A stretch of DNA of 64,000 bases from Channa striata (GCA_033026295.1 CM065169.1:4350932-4414931); one strand, 5' to 3'. Positions 11,351 to 24,421 are shown, numbered from the stretch's first letter. A program made the numbers and translations. The notes: generated from the letters alone by a model not told the origin.

Positions 11351-13279
11351 TTGATATGGATCACACTAGTTTACTTCGTCAACAACAAATGTGGATCCAG
11401 AAAACATAAATGCAAAGCTATTTTCATCAGCTCCAATATTGCTGAGTCAAGGTGTTCAGTCTATAGGCACAGACAGAAAACTGACGCCTTCTGCTATTTA
11501 AAAGTCAACTTCTTTCATTTGTTTCTTAATGTTTTAACATTGTGCAAACTTTAACTTGGAGCTCACAATTAGTCTCGTAATCACAGCTCATTAATTATAA
11601 GCTATAATTAGTCAGAGATCAGCCTAATGATAAGACTCAATTATGTCTCCAGATGCATTGTTTCTAATCAGGCCCTAATATTCAAACACAGCCCAGTGAG
11701 TTTTAGATGTAAACTGTCTGTCATCATAAAGTAACTTGGTGCATGTGTGACCCTCTTTTAATACGTTTCACCCTGTCTGCCTGTGTGCACAACGCGTGTC
11801 TGTGTGTGCACGTTAAGTGTGATGAGGTATAGTTATTACCATACATAAACTGGACGTTTGAAGTAAAATACCATTTAATGACTTATTTGAAGTATTTGAA
11901 TTGCAAAGGGAGGGAAACATCCGTTTGAAGGAGGAAATGCCATATTCCAATCAAACATTTCACTGTTGCGAAGGTTAATGAATGCCATTAGTCCAGTGCC
12001 AGTAAATTCAGACTTGTACTTTCACGAGATGCATAAATTAGATAAAGACTCTGAATCCAAACCTCCGTACAGGGGAGAGAGACTGTATGACAGCAACACA
12101 ATTACATGCCTGTGGAAGAACTGGCTGCTAAATGGAGGCAATTTGACAAGCTCGAACAAATACAAGTTGCTATTTGCAATCGAGGTTAGCTGGTTTGCTG
12201 AAGCACACTTTCTTGTACACAAGCTCATATATCAGTAAACAGTTTCACTTTTTGGGTGGTAAAACATGTATCAATTTAAAAATTTGGCTCATTAACATAT
12301 ATTTGCAAAATGTATCCTAATTGTAGCTCATCTACATCCACATTAGTGAGATTCATTACCAAATGGGATAATGCCAAACCAAAATGTTAAAAATCCCACT
12401 GATTGGTTTGTTGCATGACTAAATGGATGACAATATTTATTTTCAGAGATGTTACAATAATTATTAGACAATTTAAATTTCTTTCAAGATGCAAATTAGT
12501 TGTTCATTTAGTTGTATCCTTTTGGCTAATGGCTCATCACTTCTAAAAGTGTCCTGCTTGCCACTAATAAGGTCTGACGTAGGCATTTTCTATACTTCAT
12601 TACTCCTTTCAAATGATCATTGGCCTCCTTAATTAGGGTATCGTTGAATTATAGCCCTGCTGTAGACCACGACCTTGAAAAGAAGTGAAAAATGATGCTT
12701 CAAGCCTGCAAAAAACGAATGGCTTAGACAGACTGACACTTTTGTTTTTGTAGGTGGTCAAAGTTTGACATAAACTGCGAAATATTACATTTCATGCAAC
12801 TGAGAGTCTTAAAGGGAAAGCAGAAGAGGTGAAGGGGGAGGCGGGATTATTGGTGACTTCATGCACAGTGGGTTGCGATATTAAAAATCCTTTGCTCTTA
12901 CTTTTGTGGCCTTGTCAGGTTGAACACTATTATTTCACTTTCAAACATGCTGGACTGATCTAATAAATGATAGAAAGTTTACTTACAATATGCTTTCTAA
13001 CGTTAAAGGGAGACTTTACTGATTTTCAACTTGCTTCTGTGTTTTTCATCATTGAGTTTAGATGATGTCATCTGGAGGAGCTCTGGAAAAGAAGGTTTCC
13101 CATGATTAAAAACTACAAAATTGTTTTGGCCAAAAAATTAGAACCATCTCTTCTTATGATGCCCTCCAATACAACTCCACTAACCACTTTGACCTCGGTC
13201 ATAAACACATATTAGAATTATCACCTTTGTGAGAGTTCCCACTTAAAACTGACAAATTAGAACTTTTTTTTAGAATTCA
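11351..13279. other. Non-coding stretch, no gene recognised
   Basis: There is no credible ORF; the 90-codon frame at 11966-12238 has no recognisable domain and is opposed by a similar antisense frame. A near-symmetrical TAATTATA-AGC-TATAATTA motif lies at 11592-11610. The block 12520-12700 is of balanced composition and could be conserved non-coding DNA, by appearance only. Confidence 0.5.
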
Positions 13280-13349
13280 TGGCAGAGCTGCTGTATTGGA
13301 TTGTATTAGAATGTACAGGTGTACCTAATGAAGTGGCCAGTGAGTGTAT
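13280..13349 (+). repeat. End fragment of a common fish DNA transposon
   Basis: The phrase gtacaggtgtacctaatgaa, followed by gtggccagtgagtgta, closely matches the terminus of an abundant teleost repeat known to me from memory. Only this end is seen, with no transposase nearby. Confidence 0.45.
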
Positions 13350-14264
13350 TATGAGCAATGAGATGACTAAATATGAAATGAAGGTTCTTCCAAGTGATGT
13401 CATTTGGAGGCATTTTTCTGCTAGACATAGACACATACAACCTTTGGCATCCATTCTCTTGTACTGTTCAAACTAGACACGAAAAAAGAAAGGCGTCCTT
13501 TGTTTCGGGTGGACCAAGGCACCTTAGAAAACATAATGACGTAATCAATGACGAAAACGTGTTGACATACAGGGAACTTGTCAACACTGATCATATAACT
13601 CTAAATTTTATTCTATATTCTTATTAAAAAAGCTTTCATTTTTTCATGGCAAAGACTGTCAAAAGTAATGTCTTGTCGTTGATCAAGCTTGATTATGAGA
13701 AAAAATAGAGCCAGACTGAAAAGAGCTTTTGGACATTGTTTTAATCTTTTTGTGTCATTTCAAAATTTATGTTTTGTTTGTGTCTTAATTTTACTCTGTG
13801 ACTTTGAAATAAGAAATATTAACACCCCCCTCACATCTTGGGCACCTGTGCCCAGGAGGCCAATTCCGTAACTTATCTATGGCTTCACCTACTGCACACC
13901 ACATCATTTGTCCTTATCCTCTCTTGTGACCCACACAAACATTTGTTGAAAGAGCACCCCCAGGCCAGCAGATTGTACCATTTTGGCCCCACATACCAAA
14001 ATGGCTGTAGCCATATCTTACAACTGCACCAAAATGGCTCTGACAGCACAGAAACCAGAAAACTGGTTAGATTTTGGAAAAATATCGTGTCGTCTTTAAT
14101 GTTACACAATATAGGTCAAATAAATCCATCAAGTAACAAAATGCAACATGACATGTTGTCACACTCCCACACCATAATAACAACAGGAAATTGGGTCACA
14201 ACTGTGACTTAATCTTTAACCACAATCTCCTCTCTATAAGATTGTGAGACTACATGCCACCGTA
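13350..14264. other. Non-coding stretch with a cluster of CCAAAATGG motifs
   Basis: No gene recognised. Three copies of a 9-mer occur within 60 bases: ccattttgg at 13978-13986 and ccaaaatgg at 13996-14004 and 14029-14037. The first two form an inverted pair. Short T- and A-rich runs are elsewhere. Confidence 0.45.
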
Positions 14265-14452
14265 GGGGTGGCTGTAGCTCAGTTGCTAAGGCAGAAACCC
14301 TAGTTGGTCCCTGTGGGCCAGATGAGGACCCTGCATGGCAGCCATCAAACACACACGTTTGTGTCTGTGTGTGGGTTTGTGTGTGTTCCAAATTACTCTG
14401 TAAGTCGCTATGGGTAAAAGCGTCTGCCAAATGACTAAATGTAAGTGTAAAT
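14265..14452 (+). mobile_element. tRNA-derived SINE
   Basis: The head ggggtggctgtagctcagtt is tRNA-like (A-box region). The B-box region is decayed, and a (GT)-rich middle lies at 14352-14390. The tail is the conserved tgtaagtcgctatgggtaaa followed by agcgtctgccaaatgactaa, then a short aaatgtaagtgtaaat end. This tail is a hallmark of widespread teleost SINEs and can be expected to be recognised by a partner LINE RT. It is not a functional tRNA gene because the acceptor stem and anticodon arm do not close. Confidence 0.8.
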
Positions 14453-16319
14453 ATGTCATGTTCACTATAGCCACTAGATGTTGCCCATTAATCTTATTTG
14501 TTTGCTGGTGCTGTTAAAAACAGCCTATAAATCTGTATTGTACATGAATTCTTTAAATGGAAATGCCAATATACCAGCATGGCCACATCCACATTAGAGG
14601 TTCCTCCTTCAAGCAGCTAAACTAGAATCTACATTATCACAAGCTATTCTTTATTCAGAAATTTGACTTTTTTTTTTTATCTATACAATGTAATAATAGT
14701 CTGATGTTTCAAATTTGAAAAAAACTGATCTATGGATAGAGGGTGTGTTATCGTGTATTTGTGATTTGCTCTCTGAAAGAAATATGTCACATATAAATTG
14801 CCTTGATGTCACTGGGCAAAAGCCTATAGCTATGGCAGCAATTCTGCGAGGCCACACAGTGGTGCTTCGAGCCAAACACCATGCTGAGTTCAGCAGGTAC
14901 AGTAGAACAGTTGGGTTCACAAGTTTAGTTTAGCATGTTAACAAATGTGTGGCTGATGGTGAGCTGCACTTTAAGGGAACCAGGGCTAGTTAAGCAGACC
15001 TGCTGCGGCTCCATCAGCGAGGCATCTACTATCACTCTTGATGTACAGCACCACATCACTCCAGTAAGCAAAATCTCATGAGACGGGTCTTTTTTCAGTG
15101 CTAACATGTGAAATATTGCTTTGCTGGGTGTTCACTCAGGCGAGCCAAAATCATTGCCTCTCTCTGGGTAAGGTTGACAGATGGCCATCCACACTGTGAG
15201 AAAAACAAAGGCTTGGATGGCAGAGTGAACAACCAGGTCGCCCCATGTTTTATCTCCCTTCACTTTGTAAAGCGGCCTCCAAGGTTAACCTTTAGTTTTA
15301 TTTAGAGCAGGTGTACAAAGAAAGCTGGTTGGGTGGGCACACTTTTAGCCTTTTCAGAATGTGAAAAGGTTTCTTTCCTGTGGATAAAAATGATTTTGAA
15401 CTTTTCTTGTATGTTTTGATTTGAAATCCCCATGAATACCTGGCAGGATATCTGTGACATATTCTTAGACTTAATCAACGCCCTTAGAAATTAACAACTT
15501 CAAAATGAAACGTAATTTGCATGTGTTTGCTTGTGCAGAATAATCAAATCATGTGGTATTAGGCCATGCATCGAGCGCTGGAGACATTGGTTTTGTTCAG
15601 GCGGAGGTAATTGAGCCCCTCTGCCATCTTTTTTAGAACAGTGCCTGACATAACCACTGGTTGTCGGCAATCTGATGAGTATCAGATGAATAATTTTAAT
15701 GTTAATTACACAGTAGGAGAACTACATTAGAAAATTCTTTCATGATGGGCAATGGAGGAAGTTAAGGATGTCATTGAATGCAATACCCTGAGATATTTTT
15801 AAAAAAGAGAGGACATGGGAGATCAAGGACTGTGTTATATTTACATGTGGTGCAGGTTAAACTAAACTTTCTTCTCTTTAGTTAAGTTTGAAGTTGGGTT
15901 AGTTTTCACTTTAACCTTGGAAGGTTTGTTACTGTATATGAACTGGAAAATATAAATGCTGCTGCTTAACAGCTGCATGAACAATCTAGATGAAATTCAG
16001 TTTTCCGTTTCCTGAAGAGAATTCTTTTCTAATGGCAGCAGTGATGCTGAGACTGTGATATTGTTTGTCATTTATATGATTTAAACCTAATTTTCTAAAA
16101 TCTAAATGAATGATTTGTTAATATACCTGCTGTGATCTTTTCAGAACATGTGCATAACTGCTGATCATCTCACACTGTGACATGCTAGTCTAAGTCTAAA
16201 AATTAAATGAAAGATTGATTGGAGGATGTGATGAAAATCCGGGCAAGAGCAGGTCACAAGTAAAAATATATAATGGTGTACGATGGTGGTGTTTTTTATT
16301 TTACAAGCTTAGTCTAACC
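14453..16319. other. Non-coding stretch, no gene recognised
   Basis: Mostly unique sequence. The open frame at 14715-14933 has no family resemblance and no splice context. The block 15560-15760 is repeat-free and TAAT-containing, a possible regulatory element by appearance only. Confidence 0.45.
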
Positions 16320-16525
16320 TAGTGTATAGTGCTGCTACCTCACAGCTATTTTGCATGCACATTTGTGGAATTCCTTCCATAATTGGGCCAGTTGACGAAT
16401 CCAAATTGCCCAAAGGTGTAATGAGAATGACTGGTTATGCATAGGTCTATGGTGTTGGTCTATGGTGCTGGTTATGGTCTCTCCTCAGGATAACAGGATA
16501 AATGTTGAAAATGATGGATGGATAA
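16320..16525 (+). repeat. Decayed member of the atggatgga-tail SINE-like family
   Basis: Traces of the family seen at 11036-11350: gtgctgctacctcacagc, gcatgcacatttgtggaatt, ccaaattgcccaaaggtgta and a closing caggataacaggataa...gatggatgga. It is strongly diverged and interrupted by a doubled ggtctatggtg. Confidence 0.5.
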
Positions 16526-16978
16526 CAATATTTGCAGTATATTTAAAAATGCTACCAAACACAAAGTCCTGTTAGATCATGACGTAATATTTGACTTGTA
16601 CTTTTTTAACTTATCTTAATTCTAAAAATATTAAAACTTTCAAATAAAACAAAAAGCAATATAACCAATAACTTATTAAGTATTATTAAGTATTGCACAA
16701 CAAGATTAGACGAGAGTTAATTATAGAAATTGCGGAAACACATCTGAAGCCCGGACACAAACATTCCTCAGACCTCACACAACTTCAGTTTCTGACAATG
16801 GCTGCACAGGTAGACCATGGTCAGATCAGCCTTCGGTCTGCAGGTTTAGCCATGTCCTCCAATATGAAAAAGGTAACTGTGAAATCATAGTGATAATAAC
16901 AATAAATAAAAAGAAAACAGATAAAAAACGGATAAAACATAAAAGACAGTCCCATGAGTAAAACATAAATAAAATTAA

Positions 16979-17532
16979 TCAGAAAAATAACAGTCCCATT
17001 AGTTTGCTTTTGTAAAGAGAAAAGTTTTTCCACGGTCTGTGGTGCTCTCCAGTTCTCAGGTAAGGCATTCCAGATCCGTGGAGCAGCTGCTGAGAACGCT
17101 CGACCCCCCATTGTGTGCAGTATGGTCCTGGAGGGCCAGAGACGGTAATTATTTGTGAAGTGAAGGTGTTTGGTTGTAGATTGTGTTGTGAGGAGTTTAA
17201 GGTATTGTGGGGCTTTTCCATGGATGCACTGGTGGGTAAGTGAACAGAGTTTATATTCAATATTAAAATGGATGGGAAGCCAGTGAAATGTTACATAGAG
17301 TAATGTGCTCAAATGTCTGCACCCTCATAAGGATCCTGGCAGCACGGTTTTGAATGTGTTGGAGCTGTTGAAGGCTCTTGCCAGTGATCCCAATGAGGAG
17401 GGCATTACAGTAGTCCAGCCCGGAGGAGACAAAGGTGTGGACCAGCCTTTCAGCATCACAGAGGGAGGGACGGAGTTTGGCTATGTTTCTGAGATGCAAG
17501 AATGCAGTTTTCAAATGACAGGTGGGAGTCAA
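16979..17532 (-). pseudogene. L2 LINE ORF2 C-terminal domain
   Basis: Frame 17263-17532 carries AFLHLRNIAKLRPSLCDAER, HTFVSSGLDYCNALLIG and LQHIQNRAARIL, and frame 16821-17312 follows after a shift with FHWLPIHFNIEYKLC, GKAPQYL, TMGGRAFSAAAPRIWNALPE. These are the standard L2/CR1 motifs after the RT palm (LDYCN...LLxG, NxAARxL, LHWLPI, GRAFS..AP.LWN.LP). Function in the element is probably RNA binding and priming. The change of frame near 17270 breaks the protein. Confidence 0.85.
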
Positions 17533-17688
17533 ACTTGACCTCCAGGTTGTTAACAGAGTGGGAGAGGGTAATGGTGGATGGATGGAATGCAGCCAGAAAA
17601 GGAAATGCAGTTAATGTGGGAGGAATGGAGCTAGTGGGGAGTTCCAATAGGAGGGCTTCAGTTTGGTCCTGTTCAATTGGAGGAAGTT

Positions 17689-18440
17689 CTATGACATCCA
17701 TGCCCTGATCTCCTCGGGGCAACAGGTAAGAGCTGATGAAAGTGTCAGTGAGGTTGGGTTCAGTCTGACATAGAGCTGTGTATCATCAGCGTAGCAGTTA
17801 AATGAGATTCCATCCTTCCAAATGATGTGGCTCAGTGGAAGCACATGGATGTTGAAAAGGGTCGGCCCAAGAACCGACCCCTGTGGGACCCCACAGTTGA
17901 TTGAGTGGGGCCAGGATTTGTTTTCCCACAGAGCCACATACTCAACTCTATTTGTGAGATAGGACCCAAACCACTCCAGAGCAGTACCAGAAAACCCAGC
18001 TATATATATATATACCCATTGGTGATCCTGAAACTGGGCTGGCAACTTTTTCCAGGACCTTAGACAGGAAATGAAGGTTAGAGGTTGGATGGTAGTTTGC
18101 CATAACTTCAGGATCCAGGGCCGTTTTTTACAAATGTGGTCTGATTCAATGATGTTGGGACTTGGCCGTTCTGGAGAGAGTGATTTATGACGATGGTGAT
18201 GAGGGGGCTTATTCCAGAGACATTAATTTTACCAGGAGAGTAGGGGGAGGGTCCAATGTGCCCGATGAGGGTCTCATCCTCTATATGATAGTCTTAACTT
18301 CTCTCATTGCTGTGAAGGAGAACTCTGAAAAACAGCCTTCCGGCTTTGATGTGGGCAGGTGGGTGAAGGGCTGGCTGAAATGTGCAATGAGGCTATTGCA
18401 CTGCTCCTCTTTTAGATTGCTGCAAGTGTGGGATTGAGGT
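17689..18440 (-). pseudogene. L2 LINE reverse transcriptase palm and fingers (deleted, frameshifted)
   Basis: The 118-aa frame 17689-18045 contains GFSGTALEWFGSYL, the RT B motif GVPQGSVLGPTLFNIHVLPL and the catalytic CYADDTQLYV. Upstream on the same strand, the expected segment from HSTETAL to motif A (DLSAAFDT type, with the first catalytic Asp) is absent. A run of TA repeats joins LQDH-like residues directly to GFSGTAL. Beyond it the fingers region is recognisable but out of frame. Without motif A it could not be active. Confidence 0.8.
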
Positions 18441-19444
18441 TAGAGCAGATGATTTAGTATGGAAAAAAGTTGTTTTGAATTTCTGGGACTGTTGATTGAT
18501 TATATTTATATAATAATCTTGTCTGGCAGTGGCACATGCTCTGGAGTAGTTTTTTTGCCTTTGTCTGTAAGCTATTTATAGCTATAGATACCTACACATT
18601 TCCCCTGATGCAGTATATAAGGCACCTGCACAATTAATCTAAGCCTGTATTTATATAGTGAACAGATTAATCAAACCAAAGTCTGCAAAATTTCTTCATG
18701 GACACTAAAAACTATTATTAATATTGTATTTATTATTTTTTGTTTATATTTATGAGATATTATAGGCCCATACATATTTTATACACTTAATAGATCTGTC
18801 AGTGGTCAAATTGTTCCATTTAGACCCAAGGAGTTAGGGTTAGGTGAAGGTTGTGGTTTGTGTTTAAATGTGGAAAAACTACTGGTGGTTTAAAATAGAA
18901 AACAATTGAATATTTCTTTGTTCTCAGTCTTCAAAAATATTGTGTGTTGTGTTGATGAAGACGGCTTGTTGTAGAATGTTCTCTTACCATGCCCCCTTTC
19001 TCTGAGTTGCTTCCTCAGTTAAGGCTTTAAATTTGGACTTGCTGTACCACACTTCAAAGTCCTATGTTTACACTTGATCTCCTATCAAGACTAAAGCTAC
19101 AACATGTTATGACAAATATTAATATAAAAAAATGATAATGACAAATGACACATTTTCAGAGATTTTCAAGATTTGAAATAAGATGAAATAAGGTCATGAC
19201 AGTTGTTGGTGCATGGTTACATTTCCATAACAAGCCTATGGTCACCTTTGAGTAGATTTTTGTTGCTTCAGTTCAGTTCGGGTCAGTGCACAAAGTGAAC
19301 TTGTCCTGTATAGACCCCATGGCCGGAATAAGCTGCATATTAAGATCACATGAATCAGATAACGGAATGAAATATCTGCCTCTGAAGATAAAAATCGCAA
19401 TGCTCTGTTTAACTTCTGGCATTTGGCAATTTACCATTTGTATT
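18441..19444. other. Non-coding stretch, nothing recognised
   Basis: AT-rich unique sequence without gene-like frames, known repeats or RNA-like structure that I can identify. Confidence 0.45.
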
Positions 19445-19530
19445 TTTACAAACCCCAATTTTAGAAAAGATGGGACGCTATGTAAAATTGTAACAGTTTG
19501 CAAATAATTTTAAGCCATTATTAAGGAGTC
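19445..19530 (+). repeat. Tc1-like transposon end fragment
   Basis: The run caaaccccaattttagaaaa, then gatgggacgctatgtaaaat and a tttgcaaat segment, matches the outer end of the fish Tc1-like family whose transposase remnant lies at 45002-45710. Only one end is visible. Confidence 0.5.
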
Positions 19531-22500
19531 TGACTGACAATAGGTCAGTGTTAAATGATCACATTCAAGATTAAATTAAATGTTAAACAACAAGTGCTGC
19601 TAAAACACAAAGGTGATGCATAGGCATCAGTGTGTTGAAATTCAGTCATAAGATATTTTATGTCTAGCAAGTGGATTTTAAGATGGAAATTGAGGCTGGA
19701 GTCTGAGGGATGGCAACAGGATGACCAACTATGGCTTAGCAATGATGGTAATGCTTCTTCACTTTGATACGTGATTGACAGTTTCAGCAGAATGATTTGG
19801 GTGGCTGTAAATGGCAAGTTGTCAAGTTGTAAGTCACTTCACCTGGTTACTGAAGGTAACACACTGCTCAGTTAACCCTAAAAGCTCATGTGCCTGATGA
19901 TTCAATTTGAAGCTTCAGAGAGGAGCAAGAATTCACCTGAGAGGCCGTAGAGTCAAAATGTGTATTTGGAGGTGATACAAACTCAAAGAAGCTTAAAACT
20001 AACAGTGCACACGTGTATCACCTCATGATGGACACTCCTGTTCACAGTTAACCTCCTACGTGTCCCCTATTCTCACAGCTGCGCTTAAGTGTCCATCACT
20101 CTCTGCAGTTCTTCTGGGTGGTCATAACTCATGCAGTGTTTTGTCACAGAAACAGCCTCCTGTCCCCTGGGATCCACTTCACATTATGCCCCTCAGCATT
20201 GATTAGCATTGTGTTACACTGACATGGACAGAGACAGATAGAGTCTCCTGGATCTGTCCGCCTGATAATACCCACTTCCGAACGAGGGGAGGACGTTAAA
20301 CTAAACAGGCACAATGTGTTCCGACATCTCTGGAGCTAATGTCAGGAGAAGGCGTTTCGACAATGAGGAAATGAGGAGGTGACCCGGTGAGGCCATGATG
20401 CATATTGCTTTGACCCTCCCACTTGGCCCCGCCATTGTTTTTCAATTAATCGCAGCCACTTTGCAGCAAATGACACTGACAGATGGCAAGGTCTTTGTCG
20501 GGGTTCACGGGGTGCGAGGCAGATAGTGCTTACTGGTGGGGAAAAGTGAATTTTGGGGCCAAATGATACACACCCCCGAGCACAACCACTGAGGCAGAGT
20601 TTTAAATGCTGATCTACTCAGAGTGCAAAGAACCAGGAAATAAGGTGGAGGTGTCTCTACAGGTCCAGACGATATTACACCGCTATATCAAGGAAGAGTT
20701 TTGCATGATGAAGAGACATAATTTAAGTAGCATCCTACTTAGCCAATTAGGCTTTGAAACTTTTATTGCAACACACAGCCCTTTGTCAGAGCTTCACAAT
20801 TTCTAAAAGTGCACGTTTGATTTAGTGCTCATGCTAATGTTCACGTAAAAATAATGACTACACACATTGTTCTAATTACTCTATACACATAGGACCATTG
20901 TAGGGAGATTGCTGCTACTATCAGTCCTCTGTGCTTCTGCTGTCACATACTTCACTACAAATTTGCTGAATGGCTTTAGAGCACAGTTTCCCTTAGTACT
21001 TGTCTGTATGTCTACTTTGGGAGTGTCTACCTACATATAGCAATACCGGGCGTTTTTATGTTTGGCTACTCTTCATACTGTGTAGGAAGGTTTTTTGCCA
21101 CTTAGTGTCCGAATGCCTTTTTTTTTAGGTCGTTACAGAATATGTACCCACAATAAAGGTTCATTGCAGATGCATCCATCAATAATGTGTTTCTAGGATC
21201 TTCTAGAGTGAAGACATATCACTGTTGATTTCTAGGACCACAGAAACAGTCATTTGTTCTGCAGTGGTGATACAGAGTGGAGCATCTTCCCTCAAAACAA
21301 TCTCTGACTATAGACATTGACTCTGAGACACTTTAACCAACAAGTTCCTCACACAACTAATGTTAAATAGTGAAGCTTAAAACGTGTTTGTCATTTAAAC
21401 CACTAAATTCTGTATCACAACTGGTTAAACATGAGATTCTTAATTTAGTAACTGTTGTTTTGTGCTGCAGTCTTCTTTGGGTCTTTATGTCTGGTAGTCT
21501 TCTAGATGAATTTTAACATGTCCCACTGTCTTTCTTGCATTAGTGTGTTTCTGTGGTGTTGTTTCTCCCTCACAAGTGCAAATAATACACAAAATCCAAT
21601 AGTGGACAATGAGTATTTCCTTTTTTTAGAGGCAGACCGTGTTAAGACAGTAATGTGAGACATTCTCGGTACCTACAAAGCATAGGTCAGGTCACAGTTC
21701 TCAGCTCAAAAACACTTTGATAATCTAAATAAGGGTTATTAATGAATCAGCCTGCTAAGTGCTCACACTTTGGAACATCTTTATGTTTTGGACTGTATAA
21801 ACCCACTAATCCAGGTTTAACAGTTTTAGGACATGCAGCAAGACACAAATGGACATAATCAGTGTACAGCTGATCATCAGCTGTGTCTGGACACCAGACT
21901 CTAGTGCCGTTGAGGGCTGGTCTACGCTAATCCCTCTCCTTTATGGCCCACTAAAGCACTGGCAGATGTGCTATTAAGCAGCTCTCAACGATTGTTAGTC
22001 GAGCCCTAACTTCTCCTTGGCGCTGAGCTATTGATTTTGCATTAGATAAACATGAATCTTGTAAATAAGAGGTGAGCATGGATCCGTTGACCCTCCCCAT
22101 TGTACTCGTAGAGTGAGAGAGCAAGAGGGAGAGAGCGAGCTTTAAACATTAGCCAACACAATGAACAAAGCTTCATTTGAAGTGTAATTATCTTTCCCAC
22201 TGAAGTGCAGTGAGGGGACAAATAGGAGCGCCAGAGATGACATAGATTCTCTACTGGTGGACTACAAAGGTCAAACCTTCAAGCTAAAAGACTAGTGAGG
22301 AAAAATAGAGAGTTATGATGGCTAACAAATATAACTTAAGTGAAATTAAGGTTGTCTATATGATGGAAATTTTGATGAATGCTTGTGGCCGAGATAGAAA
22401 TGATCGGGGTCAGACTTTTTTGAATGTTTAATGTTTCTTCATGACTTTGCAGCTCAATGAAGATTTTCAATGCATGACAGAACAGCTGTGTTTCTAGTAA

Positions 22501-23910
22501 CCGACATGATCAGGAGCTAAGTCAGTGACTTTAGCCAGCAGTATTTTCCTAGACGTGGTTGAGTTGAAGAGGTTGTGTCTACAGAAATGATTGTAACGTG
22601 AACAAAGGTTATTATACTATGTGAAAGTTCTTATTCTCTCTCTCCTTCCCTCCTCCTATCCTTTATTCTTTGGAAGTTCTATCCATCCACTCAGCTGCTG
22701 CATGTCCTCACGGCTGCTGACATTGTCGTTTCATGCTCTCTCTTCTCTTTCATCAATAACTGTAAGGTTTGTAATTGTATCCAGTGTTTCTAGTTTTGTT
22801 GATAATCAAATGTCTTATTAATCAATCACTAATACTTATTGGTTATTGCTCAACAAAAGTTCTCGTCACAGTAGGTCAGTGCTGCTGCCTTACATTTGTG
22901 AGTACGTCTGTACCCTAATTAGCGATCTTGCGGGGAGCCACAATGTTGTTGCTTCCTATGACAATTAAATTGATTAATTGAAAGGTTTTTTTCTTCTTTC
23001 CTCCTTCATGTGCACTGCTAAATGACTTCCCTCTTTGTCAATGATGTAAGTAGGATCCAGCAAATTATAAGTCAGTGTTTTTCAGGGGAGAATCTCTCAA
23101 CAGAATGTCAATATACTATTGGAAAAGGTAGTGGTCCTGATCTGAACCAGTAATTTGAATCTACTGTATGTGATGTGCACATAAAAACCACAGACTGGTG
23201 CTATGATTTTTGTCTGACTGCTACAGATTTTCATCAGAGCTTTAATGACATCAATAACGTTGTGAACACTGCTAGGACAGAAATAAATTTGCAGAAGAGA
23301 GAGAAAAAAGATCCCTGATGTGTTTTCTTCCATCTGTTAAAGCAGCTTTTTTTCTGTATAGGGGAATTTATGAAAAAGTCTCTAACAAGTCTGATTTATG
23401 TCTATAGGCTTCTAAACAGACAGGTAGTCAGTGGAGCTCGAGGAGCGCTAAACAGAAGTACATAAAAACAATGGATAAGGGATTGGATCAGCTCAGCTGA
23501 AACACATTTGTCCTGGGGGAAAAAAGCTTCTTCGGCAGCAAAAGCAGCAGCGGCAGGCAGAGACAGTATATCTGAGAAATGGAATCCTTTGACCGTTTAT
23601 TAATCAATAAACACATTGGGTTGAATCAAAGCGTGACGCATTTTGGTCTGTTTTTTAATGTCACTGATTAATTTTCCCAGGGTCCTTCAGTGCTGCGAGG
23701 GCTGACAGCTAACAAATTGTGTGCAAGCCGGTGTGTGGTTGAATCTGATGTAGTAAATACTTCAGTGCTGTAAAGTACAAGCATCAGAACGGGCACCACG
23801 CCACCAGCTTTTACGTTACGATTCTCAAAGAATTTTAATTCAAATTGTATGTGAACAACCATATGCTTCAAGGTTTCCTTGGATCATTTAACAGTCCACA
23901 GCACAAATAA
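19531..23910. other. Non-coding stretch, no gene recognised
   Basis: No convincing coding frame in 4.4 kb. Stretches at 20230-20580 and 21900-22240 are relatively GC-balanced, repeat-free and could be conserved non-coding DNA; this is judged by eye only. A GA-rich run lies near 22112-22138. Confidence 0.45.
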
Positions 23911-24124
23911 CACCCATCAGCCATAGCTTTAAGACCGTGTGGCGTTTTGTAATATTGTGGTAAACAGGAGTATATGATACATGTAATGTTGCTGTGTCGA
24001 ACTCAGAGCATCTGCTGTGTATGAGGCTGTGTACCTGCAGACTGGCCCGAGAGCCCATGCGGACCCTTGTCCACTACAACATTACAGCCAGCGGGTGGTA
24101 TTAATGTTATGGCCTATCATTGTG
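23911..24124. mobile_element. Short Tc1-like MITE
   Basis: The left end cacccatcagccatagcttt and the right end, ggtattaatgttatggccta followed by tcattgtg, are imperfect inverted copies of each other. They match the ends (cagccataacattaa type) of a common fish Tc1-like family. The element is about 214 bp with no coding capacity, so it would need a transposase in trans. Internal deletion of a full-length Tc1 is the likely origin. Confidence 0.6.
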
Positions 24125-24421
24125 AGGCCAACATACAGTGTGCTGGCCCTGCATCTTTTGGTGGAGGCATGATCAACTGTTGAGGCATGTGAGTTGGAGG
24201 CTGGATGAGATTCAAAGTGAAAGGCTTCTAGTTTTATTTAACCGTCTCCTTCTGATTCAATATGAAGCCCGTCTGTGTGCAGATGATAACTGAGAGCAAA
24301 AGGTTGACATCAATAGGACTGACTGTCTACTTGTGTGTGCACCAGTCTGTCTACATGCATACATGCATGTTTGATTGTGTGTATGACTGTGATTACACAT
24401 GAGTGTCTGAGTCTGCAGCTA

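Larger units (their letters stand above)
16870..18440 (-). mobile_element. L2-clade LINE fragment with internal deletion
   Basis: Reading right to left: a weak pre-RT region (18160-18440, RMRPSSGTLDPPPTLLVK), the YRPISNLPF/SKVLEKV fingers motif in decayed form (18046-18130), an AT dinucleotide run at a deletion junction (18001-18014), the RT palm (17689-18000) with CYADDTQLYV, the thumb/connector, and the C-terminal HWLPI...GGRAFS domain (16979-17532). The short 3' UTR ends near 16870. Several frameshifts make it inactive. This subfamily differs from the L2 at 56629-63060. Confidence 0.85.

Noticed and set aside
14265..14340. tRNA-like sequence ggctgtagctcagttgctaa
   Set aside because: SINE head; no closed cloverleaf or anticodon arm, and a SINE body and tail follow.
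14715..14933. 72-codon frame with LDVTGQKPIAMAAILRGHTV
   Set aside because: Looks protein-like by eye but has no family I recognise, no splice signals and no paralogous frame in the window.
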